A stretch of 64,000 nt of DNA, taken from NCBI GenBank assembly GCA_016713235.1, contig JADJPN010000001.1, forward strand, positions 124,001 to 188,000, written 5' to 3'. Shown piece by piece: positions 57,614 to 64,000 of the stretch. The position numbers and the translations under genes were made by a program. Within the stretch, counting starts at the first letter, position 1, and each line of letters begins with the position of its first letter. This DNA is from Hyphomicrobiales bacterium (GTDB lineage: Bacteria; Pseudomonadota; Alphaproteobacteria; Rhizobiales; Xanthobacteraceae). The notes under the pieces are model-generated. The model saw only the letters and a list, made by a program, of their open reading frames with translations, was not told the origin of the DNA and ran no database searches.

Positions 57614-57994
57614 TCAGGTTCTCGGCTTCGTGGCCTCGCGGGCAGCCGTCTGCATCTGCTCGCCCATGGCCTTCGACTGCTCGCCGAGCTTCTGCATGGT
57701 TTCTTTCGCGAATTCGCTATGAAGCTGCATGATCTCCTGCGGGTCGCGGGCGCGCACCAGCTTCTCGGCAAAGGCGAACGCCGCGGCGACGTTTTCTTCA
57801 GCGAATCCAAGCGCCTGGCGGCCCACATCGCGGACGCCTGAGGTGGTGGCATCGGCCTGGCTCTCCACCGCGCCCATCGCCTTGGTGGCCTGGCTGATAT
57901 AATTGTCGAACGCGCTCTTGGCCTGTTCGACGCTTTTCTCTGCGAAAGCGCGCATTTCATGCGGCACTTCGAAACCCGGAACTTTTCCGAACAT
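57614..57994 (-). CDS. Phasin family protein
   Basis: A 126-residue helical protein with the phasin pattern VPHEMRAFAEKSVEQAKSAFDNYI and FAFAEKLVRARDPQEIMQLHSEFAK. Family members bind PHA granules and may act as chaperones. It precedes the other phasin gene on the same strand by 138 bases. The two are diverged paralogues. The ATG at 57994 is the natural start (MFGKVPGFE). Confidence 0.9.
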   Translation of the reverse strand: MFGKVPGFEVPHEMRAFAEKSVEQAKSAFDNYISQATKAMGAVESQADATTSGVRDVGRQALGFAEENVAAAFAFAEKLVRARDPQEIMQLHSEFAKETMQKLGEQSKAMGEQMQTAAREATKPRT

Positions 57995-58219
57995 TTTTTT
58001 CTCCCTGACCTCGTTCCTGTTGCCGGAACGCTACGCGGGGTTAGGCCCGCGCTCAACCATTTTGGTCCCACCCGAGACGAATTAACCTTGCAGGACAAAG
58101 GTTTCGTGCGGGTGACGGCCTTGGAATGGCTTTCCGGAGGCTCCCAAATTATGAAGAAAGAGTAAATCCGGGCTTTAAACTTGGCCAAGACGACAGCCCG
58201 AACCATGTTGGAAAGTTGA

Positions 58220-61200
58220 ATGAGTGCGTTCCCGGCCATCGCCGAACTCCTGTCGGAGCCGAAGCTCGCCGCGCTGATCCTCGATCCCGCGCCGGCGCTC
58301 GTCTTCGACCACGAGGGACGGTTGCGCTTTGCGAACCGGGCAGCGGTCTCGGCCTATGGCGCAGCTTCGCTTGCCGAACTCATCGAGAAGAGCGCGTCGA
58401 TCTTCGGCGAGATGCCGGACACGGCGAAGGAATTTTCCGAAACCTTGCGGCTGAACGGCACCTATCGCCGCGAGGCGATTGCGCTCGCCAAAGGTACCGA
58501 GACTTTCCGCTGCGAGAGAATCTCGCTTTCCAGCGGGGCCAACATTGTCGTTTTCACAGGCCTCGCGCGCGAACGCGCGGACGGGAATCTGAACAAGGCA
58601 TTCTCCGCATTGATCGACGGCGAACGCGCACCGCTTGCGCTGTTCGATGCCGAAGGAAAGCCGCTCGCTGCGAACCAGATGGCGACCGCCATCATGGGTC
58701 CTGCCGGAACGCTCGTGCACCTGCATGCCTCGGCTGCCGCGGCGCTTTCGGATGCGAACCTGAAGGGCTTCGGCGAAATCCCCTTCGGCGTTCTGAAAAT
58801 CTTCCTGAAGAAACTTTCCTTGGGTTCGCACAGCCTTCTGCTTGCCTACTTCACGCAACCGGAACGGCCGTCGGCGGCGCAGCCTGAACCTGTCGCAGTG
58901 ACGCCGGAACCGGCGGCAGTGATGCCGGAGCCGGTGGCAGTGACGCCGGAACCGGTGAGAGTCGAAGAACAACCGAAGGAAGAACCGCCGAAAGAAGAAC
59001 CGCCGAAAGAAGAACAGCCGAAGAACGAATTGCTCCCGGTGATTCAACTCGGCGCTCCGAAGAACGATAACGAGCTCACCGACGAAGTGACGCCCGAAGA
59101 AGTGGAAGAGTTCTGGTCAGAGGTCGAGGAAAAGCCTGCCATTCAGGCGACGCCGAAGCCCGCCGCACCGCTGAAGCGCGCGCCGTCGCGCTTCGTCTGG
59201 CAACTCGATGCGGACGGACATTTCACCAATGTCTCGCCTGATCTCGCCGAAGCTGTCGGTGAAGCGCACAGTGCACGCATCGGCGAAGACTGGCCCGCGC
59301 TTGCGGCGCGCGTGGGACTCGCCAATACCGATGCCCTATTCGCAGCGGTAAAGCGGCGCGACACTTGGTCCGGCGTATCGGTGCTGTGGCCGATCACGGA
59401 GACGGAAGCCGCGCGTCCTGTGGACCTTGCGGCGCTGCCGGTGTTTGACCGGGAGCGCAATTTCCTCGGTTATCGCGGCTTCGGTGTGTTCAGGGACGCA
59501 ATCCCTTTTATTGCGAAGGTGAAACCCGCCACTCCGGCACCGATCGAAGAACCCAAGATCGAAGAACTCAAGATCGAAGAACTCAAGATCGAAGAACTGA
59601 AGATCGAAGAACTGAAGATTGAAGAGCCAAAGATCGAAGAACCAAAGATCGAAGAAACCCCCGTTGAGCCAACCGAGGAAACCGCCGCCAATGACGAGTT
59701 TCCGCTTTCGCACGAGCCGATCGCAGAAGTCCCGGCGCCCGAACCGGAAGTTTCCGCACCCGAAACTCCTGCGCTAGCGCAGGAAGCGCCGGACAACGCA
59801 CCCCCTTCGCTCGATGTGCAAGATCGCGTGATCCGCGTCCGTCCGCCGGATAGCGAGGACCGCCAGACGCTTTCGCCGAAAGAACAGATCAATTTCCACG
59901 AGATTGGCCGCGTGCTCTCGCGCGAAACGCTCGAACTGGAGCGCGAACGTGTTGAGCGCGAACTTGCCCGCAGCATGGGCATTCGTGGAGCAGTACAGCG
60001 CGACGAGCCGGGCCCCAAAACTCACGATATCCCCAAGCAGGATGCCGTAGCGCCGCTCGTGCGCCGCCCGGACGAACCGGCACCCATCGTCGCGCCCGCG
60101 ATCGATCTCTCCGGCGTTTCGGAGCGCGCATTGATGGATCGCCTGCCGCTCGGCATCGCAGTGCATCGCGACGAGAAGGTTCTCTACGCGAACCGCGCAC
60201 TGCTCGAATGGGTCGGGCTCGATACGATCGAGGCGCTGGAAAAGCAGGGCAGCCTATCGCGGATTTTCTCTGGCGCAGCGGCGGCTTCCGACGATTCCGA
60301 TCCGACCATCCCGCGCACGCTGGCGGTGCAAGGCCCGAAGGGCGAGCCGATCCCGGTAGAGACGCGGCTGTTCTCGACGCCATGGTACGGACAGTCGGCC
60401 CTCGTCTATGTGCTTCGCCGCGCCAATGCCGGCTTCGACGAGCGGCGTGAAACGGTCGAGCGCGCACTGCGCTCCGCGGAAGCTGCGACCCGCGAGCAGC
60501 AGGCGATTTTGGACACAGCGACCGACGGCGTGCTCATCATCGACCGCGACGGCAAGATCGTCGGCATGAACAAGTCGGCGGAGGCCCTGTTCGGCTTCGA
60601 CTTCGCCGAGATCCAGAATTCGTCCTTCACCATGCTGTTCGCGCCCGAAAGCCATCGCGCGGCGGTCGATTATCTCGACAAGCTCGCCTCGAACGGCGTC
60701 GCGAGCATTCTGAACGACGGGCGCGAAGTGGTCGGACGCGAACGCAATGGCGGACTCATTCCGCTGTTCATGAACCTCGGCAAGGTCGGCGAGAACAACG
60801 AAAAATTCTGCGCGGTTCTGCGCGACATCACGCAGTGGAAGCGCGCAGAAGAAGAACTCACCGGCGCGCGCCGTCAGGCCGAACAGGCCAACTCGCACAA
60901 ATCCGATTTTCTGGCGAAGATCAGCCACGAGATGCGCACGCCGCTCAATGCCATCATCGGCTTCGCGGAAGTCATGATGGAAGAGCGCTTCGGGCCGGTC
61001 GGTAACGAGCGCTACCGGGAGTATCTCAAGGACATTCACCACTCCGGCGGGCACCTGATCTCGCTGATCAACGACCTTCTCGACCTCTCGAAGATCGAAG
61101 CGGGTAAGCTGGAATTGAATTTCGACAGCGTCGATCTCAACGATGTCGCGAAGCAATGCATGTCGATCATGCAGCCTCAGGCGAACCGCGAACGGATTAT

Positions 61201-61597
61201 CATCCGCACCGCGCTCGCCGATCATCTGCCGCCGGTGGTGGCCGACCAGCGCTCGATCCGCCAGATTGTGCTGAACCTGTTGTCGAACTCGGTGAAATTC
61301 ACGAAGCCCGGCGGCCAGGTCATTCTTTCCACTTCGCTCACCGATAAGGGCGAAGTGGTACTGCGCGTGCGCGACACCGGCATCGGCATGAGCGAGGAAG
61401 ATGTTGCCGCCGCGCTCGAGCCGTTCCGCCAGCTTGCGACCTCGGGCCGCGATGCCAAGGAAGGCACCGGCCTCGGTCTGCCGCTGACCAAGGCGCTGGT
61501 TGAAGCCAACCGCGCAAGCTTCAGCATCAAGAGCGCGGTGGATGCGGGCACGCTGATCGAAGTCGCGTTCCCTTCGACACGGGTTTTGGCCGGATAG
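58220..61597 (+). CDS. PAS sensor histidine kinase, PdhS-like (cell-cycle regulator)
   Basis: A 1125-residue cytoplasmic kinase. Several PAS-like regions (first about 10-110, another about 630-720, one before the kinase about 750-870) surround long acidic/Pro-rich linkers. The dimerisation domain has the phospho-His in KISHEMRTPLNAIIGFAEVMMEERFGP-type context near 915; N box LLSNSVKFT, G1 DTGIGM and G2 GTGLGLPL follow. The kinase core closely resembles the PdhS/PleC/DivJ group that controls DivK in Hyphomicrobiales. No transmembrane helix is evident. PdhS in Brucella is cytoplasmic and polar, which fits. Confidence 0.9.
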   Translation: MSAFPAIAELLSEPKLAALILDPAPALVFDHEGRLRFANRAAVSAYGAASLAELIEKSASIFGEMPDTAKEFSETLRLNGTYRREAIALAKGTETFRCERISLSSGANIVVFTGLARERADGNLNKAFSALIDGERAPLALFDAEGKPLAANQMATAIMGPAGTLVHLHASAAAALSDANLKGFGEIPFGVLKIFLKKLSLGSHSLLLAYFTQPERPSAAQPEPVAVTPEPAAVMPEPVAVTPEPVRVEEQPKEEPPKEEPPKEEQPKNELLPVIQLGAPKNDNELTDEVTPEEVEEFWSEVEEKPAIQATPKPAAPLKRAPSRFVWQLDADGHFTNVSPDLAEAVGEAHSARIGEDWPALAARVGLANTDALFAAVKRRDTWSGVSVLWPITETEAARPVDLAALPVFDRERNFLGYRGFGVFRDAIPFIAKVKPATPAPIEEPKIEELKIEELKIEELKIEELKIEEPKIEEPKIEETPVEPTEETAANDEFPLSHEPIAEVPAPEPEVSAPETPALAQEAPDNAPPSLDVQDRVIRVRPPDSEDRQTLSPKEQINFHEIGRVLSRETLELERERVERELARSMGIRGAVQRDEPGPKTHDIPKQDAVAPLVRRPDEPAPIVAPAIDLSGVSERALMDRLPLGIAVHRDEKVLYANRALLEWVGLDTIEALEKQGSLSRIFSGAAAASDDSDPTIPRTLAVQGPKGEPIPVETRLFSTPWYGQSALVYVLRRANAGFDERRETVERALRSAEAATREQQAILDTATDGVLIIDRDGKIVGMNKSAEALFGFDFAEIQNSSFTMLFAPESHRAAVDYLDKLASNGVASILNDGREVVGRERNGGLIPLFMNLGKVGENNEKFCAVLRDITQWKRAEEELTGARRQAEQANSHKSDFLAKISHEMRTPLNAIIGFAEVMMEERFGPVGNERYREYLKDIHHSGGHLISLINDLLDLSKIEAGKLELNFDSVDLNDVAKQCMSIMQPQANRERIIIRTALADHLPPVVADQRSIRQIVLNLLSNSVKFTKPGGQVILSTSLTDKGEVVLRVRDTGIGMSEEDVAAALEPFRQLATSGRDAKEGTGLGLPLTKALVEANRASFSIKSAVDAGTLIEVAFPSTRVLAG
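59544..59660 (+). repeat. 15-base in-frame repeat in the kinase gene (KIEEL/KIEEP)
   Basis: About seven copies of a 15-base unit, AAGATCGAAGAACTC and variants, encode KIEEL/KIEEP. Further upstream (about 58960-59025) a second 15-base unit, CCGAAAGAAGAACCG, gives KEEPP repeats. Both are unit-in-frame, so copy number can change without breaking the gene. Confidence 0.85.
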
Positions 61598-61691
61598 CCT
61601 GACCACATATGCACGCGGCTGCAACAATTCCGGCCGCGCATTTCCTGTTCTCCGCGTGATACGCTGCGGCGCTACACAGGGAGTATTTCAA

Positions 61692-61898
61692 ATGAAGCTA
61701 AGCGCAAGAAATCAGATCAAGGGCAAAGTCACCGACGTCAAACTCGGCACGACGACCGCGCACATCAAGATCGATATCGGCGGACAGATCATTACCGCTG
61801 CGATCACTAACGATTCTGCGAAAGAGCTCAGCCTTGCCGCCGGTAAGAATGTTTATGCCGTCATCAAGGCCAGCGACGTGATGGTAGGCGTCGATTAG
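61692..61898 (+). CDS. Molbindin (TOBE/Mop domain protein)
   Basis: A 68-residue single Mop domain: MKLSARNQIKGKVTDVKLG at the N-terminus and SVMVGVD-like ASDVMVGVD at the end, with the molybdate-binding KSARNQ-type motif. It stores or buffers molybdate/tungstate in the cytoplasm. The start at ATG 61692 has GGGAG upstream. It lies two bases before the periplasmic component of an ABC importer, which ties that importer to oxyanion uptake. Confidence 0.92.
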   Translation: MKLSARNQIKGKVTDVKLGTTTAHIKIDIGGQIITAAITNDSAKELSLAAGKNVYAVIKASDVMVGVD

Positions 61899-61900
61899 AA

Positions 61901-62926
61901 ATGGCTCTCGACCGCCGCTCCGTTCTCGCGGGCTTAAGCGCGTTAGCGATCGCGCCGCGCGGCGCATTCGCAGCACCTGTCAAGGACGCAACTGGACGCG
62001 CAATCGAAATTCCTGAAAAGGTCACGCGCGTTTTTCCGGCCGGACCACCAGCGGCGATCATGCTCTATACGCTTGCGCCCGATCTTCTGCTCGGCTGGCC
62101 ACGCGCCAACCGGCCAGAAGAGATCGAGTTTCTGCTGCCCGAGGTTGGCACGCGCGCAGAGATCGGCCGCATCACCGGGCGCGGCAACACCGCAAACCTG
62201 GAAGCGGTGATCGCGCTGAAGCCCGACCTTATTCTCGATGTCGGCAGCACCAGCCAGACGTTCGTTTCGCTTGCCGAGCGCGTGCGCGAGCAGACCGGGA
62301 TTCCTTATGCGCTGCTCGACGGGCGCTTTGATGCGACTGCCGCGTCTTATCGCCTGCTCGGCGCATTGACGAAACGTGAGCGGCAAGCGGAAGCGCTCGC
62401 GGTTTATGCCGAAGAAACCTCCCGCACGATCACGCAACGCATTGGCGCAATTCCGATTGGGGAACGCCCGCGCGTTTATTATGCGCGTGGGCCGCGCGGG
62501 CTGGAGACGGGGCTCGGCGGCTCGATCAATGTCGAAACCATCGAGATGCTCGCGCGCAACGTCGCTGGCGAAACGCGTGGCGGGCTCGCGAATATATCAA
62601 TCGAGCAGGTCCTGCTCTGGAACCCGGACGTGATCGTCACCATCGACCAGACCTTCGCCGCCAATGTGCGAAGCGAGCCTGCATGGGCGAGCGTCTCGGC
62701 AGTGCAGAAGAACCGCGTGCATCTTTCGCCCAAGCTGCCGTTCGGCTGGGTGGATTTCCCGCCTTCGGTGAACCGACTGATCGGGCTGTGGTGGCTTGCG
62801 AAGATTCTGTATCCGGAGCGCTTTCCTGAGGACATAAACAAGCTCACCCAGGAATTCTACAAGCGCTTCTATCACGTCGATATTTCCGACGCGCAGCTTG
62901 CGCGTGTGCTCGCAGGCCGCGGCTGA
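61901..62926 (+). CDS. ABC transporter substrate-binding protein, TroA/BtuF fold (possibly molybdate/tungstate)
   Basis: A 341-residue periplasmic protein with an Arg-Arg leader (MALDRRSVLAGLSALAIA), cleaved near AFA. The core follows the BtuF/FecB pattern: ATGRAIEIPEKVTRVFPAG, ALKPDLILDVG and PDVIVTIDQTF. The C-terminal helix ends with YHVDISDAQLARVL. Such binding proteins usually serve iron-siderophore, haem or cobalamin importers; the MolA protein of Haemophilus uses the same fold for molybdate. The molbindin two bases upstream supports the latter here. Confidence 0.85.
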   Translation: MALDRRSVLAGLSALAIAPRGAFAAPVKDATGRAIEIPEKVTRVFPAGPPAAIMLYTLAPDLLLGWPRANRPEEIEFLLPEVGTRAEIGRITGRGNTANLEAVIALKPDLILDVGSTSQTFVSLAERVREQTGIPYALLDGRFDATAASYRLLGALTKRERQAEALAVYAEETSRTITQRIGAIPIGERPRVYYARGPRGLETGLGGSINVETIEMLARNVAGETRGGLANISIEQVLLWNPDVIVTIDQTFAANVRSEPAWASVSAVQKNRVHLSPKLPFGWVDFPPSVNRLIGLWWLAKILYPERFPEDINKLTQEFYKRFYHVDISDAQLARVLAGRG

Positions 62927-62928
62927 GC

Positions 62929-63942
62929 ATGCGGCGATCCATGTTTTCAGGATTGACGGTTTCGCTTGTGCTGCTCGCAGCAGGCTTTGCGTTTGCATTC
63001 CTGATCGGAAGATTTCCGGTTTCGCTCGGCGACGTATTCGCCGTGTTGTGGTCGAAAATTTCCGGGACGCCCTCCGGCGTTTCGCAAGCCGCCGAAGCCG
63101 TCATCCTTCAGGTGCGGGGCCCGCGCGTGCTCGCGGCATTTCTGGTGGGCGCAGCGCTCAGCGTTGCGGGCGCGGCGTTTCAGGGACTCTTTCGCAATCC
63201 GCTGGTGTCGCCGGATATTCTCGGCGCTTCTTCCGGAGCTGCGCTCGGCGCGGTGCTCGGCATTTATTTCTCGCTCGGCGTATTCGCGATCCAGGGATTT
63301 GCGTTTCTCGGCGGGCTTGTCGCGGTCGCGGCGGTCTATGCCATCGGCTCCGCGCTGCGCATGCGCGACCCGATCCTCGTACTCGTGCTCGCCGGTGTCG
63401 TGATCGGCGCCCTGCTCGGCTCCGGCGTCGGTCTCATCAAATATCTTGCCGATCCTTATAACCAGTTGCCGGCGATCACGTTCTGGCTGCTCGGGAGTCT
63501 CGCGGCGACGTCGGCGGCCGATCTCGTGTCATTGGTTTCGTTGATCGCGATTGGCACAGCGGTTCTCCTGCTCCTGCGCCACCGCATGAACGTGATGTCA
63601 CTGCCCGAAGAAGAGGCCCGTGCGCTCGGCGTCTCCACCGGGCCCATGCGAATCGCGATCGTTGCGGCGGCGACGCTGGTCACCGCCGCGAGCGTCGCGG
63701 CAGCGGGGATCATCGGCTGGGTCGGCCTCGTCGTGCCACATATCGCCCGCTCGCTCACCGGCCCCGATTTCGCGAAATTACTTCCGGTTGCGGCGATCCT
63801 CGGCGGAAGTTTTCTTCTGTTCATCGATACGATTGCCCGCACCGCCGCGAGCATTGAGATTCCGCTCGGCATTCTCACCGCCTTCGTCGGCACACCGTTC
63901 TTCATCTGGCTGCTCGCCAGCATGCAGAAAGACTGGTCATGA
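62929..63942 (+). CDS. ABC transporter permease, FecCD/BtuC family
   Basis: A 337-residue membrane protein with about ten helices. Family landmarks are RGPRVLAAFLVGAALSVAGAAFQGLFRNPL near residue 65, SSGAALGAVLG, FWLLGSL, and VGLVVPHIARSLTG near 265. It forms the type II importer channel. It is two bases downstream of the binding-protein gene and overlaps the ATPase gene by four bases (ATGA). Intact. Confidence 0.94.
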   Translation: MRRSMFSGLTVSLVLLAAGFAFAFLIGRFPVSLGDVFAVLWSKISGTPSGVSQAAEAVILQVRGPRVLAAFLVGAALSVAGAAFQGLFRNPLVSPDILGASSGAALGAVLGIYFSLGVFAIQGFAFLGGLVAVAAVYAIGSALRMRDPILVLVLAGVVIGALLGSGVGLIKYLADPYNQLPAITFWLLGSLAATSAADLVSLVSLIAIGTAVLLLLRHRMNVMSLPEEEARALGVSTGPMRIAIVAAATLVTAASVAAAGIIGWVGLVVPHIARSLTGPDFAKLLPVAAILGGSFLLFIDTIARTAASIEIPLGILTAFVGTPFFIWLLASMQKDWS

Positions 63943-64000
63943 CGATCGCAGCGGAGAACCTTTCCATCGGCTATCGCGACCGGCTGGTTGGCAGCGGTGT
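63939..64000 (+). CDS. ABC transporter ATPase (partial, cut by window end)
   Basis: Only the first 20 codons are present (MTIAAENLSIGYRDRLVGSG), which match the first strands of an ABC ATPase before Walker A. ATG 63939 overlaps the permease stop as ATGA. It should be the nucleotide-binding subunit of the importer. Confidence 0.8.
   Translation, partial: MTIAAENLSIGYRDRLVGSG

Noticed and set aside
59544..59660. Short regular repeats resembling a CRISPR array
   Set aside because: The unit is 15 bases without spacers, in frame, and encodes KIEE repeats.
60254..61627. A 457-codon open frame antisense to the kinase gene
   Set aside because: Histidine-kinase H, N and G boxes lie on the plus strand.

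Overview
The window looks like chromosomal core DNA of a high-GC alphaproteobacterium, most likely of the order Hyphomicrobiales (Bradyrhizobium/Xanthobacteraceae-like). Supporting signs are a PdhS-type cell-cycle kinase, paired phasin genes, a hisZ-hisG pair with a long HisG, a groESL operon behind a CIRCE operator, two BacA/BclA-type ABC transporters, and a tRNA-His with A73 and no encoded G-1. I found no prophage, insertion sequence, CRISPR array, rRNA or plasmid functions.

Layout, left to right. 1-9842: two M16 peptidases, a secreted Pro-rich protein, lspA-ileS, ribF and an MBOAT/SGNH glycan-acylation pair, all on the minus strand. 9919-18101: a MaoC hydratase, cheY-cheZ, a HAD phosphatase, a degenerate EAL protein, a Tat-type dioxygenase-like gene with a haem membrane partner, a class III aminotransferase and a divergent sigma-54 activator. 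18150-18340: an unexplained block of nested inverted repeats before a DUF1304 gene. 18720-24754: hisS-hisZ-hisG, gtrA, and a glycosyltransferase/YdjC deacetylase pair. 24755-26823: groEL-groES. 26897-37097: a TauE permease with a broken tandem copy, then a divergent locus of MarR, TRAP transporter and aldo/keto reductase against a fused 5-oxoprolinase and an acetyltransferase, which may handle pyroglutamate. 37094-40822: two Gln-rich cell-wall proteins around an MFS gene. 40919-48811: the glycolate-to-malate pathway (glcD, glcE, glcF, malate synthase) with a BacA/SbmA-like ABC gene inside it. 48955-55812: a histone H1-like protein, lutABC and a divergent lldD for L-lactate oxidation, a second BacA-like transporter and a methyltransferase-like protein. 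55902-57994: truncated hemoglobin, tRNA-His and two phasins. 58220-64000: the PdhS-like kinase, a molbindin and a BtuCDF-type ABC importer that may carry molybdate or tungstate, cut by the window end.

The most striking overall property is the number of lesions in otherwise well-conserved genes. I count about a dozen single-base frameshifts, mostly in short homopolymers, two premature stops and one internal deletion. Essential hisS is among the affected genes, so many lesions are probably sequencing or assembly errors, while a few (lutA, the TauE remnant, the 5-oxoprolinase) could be real decay. Reading frames were rejoined by eye and affected genes are given at their inferred full extent.
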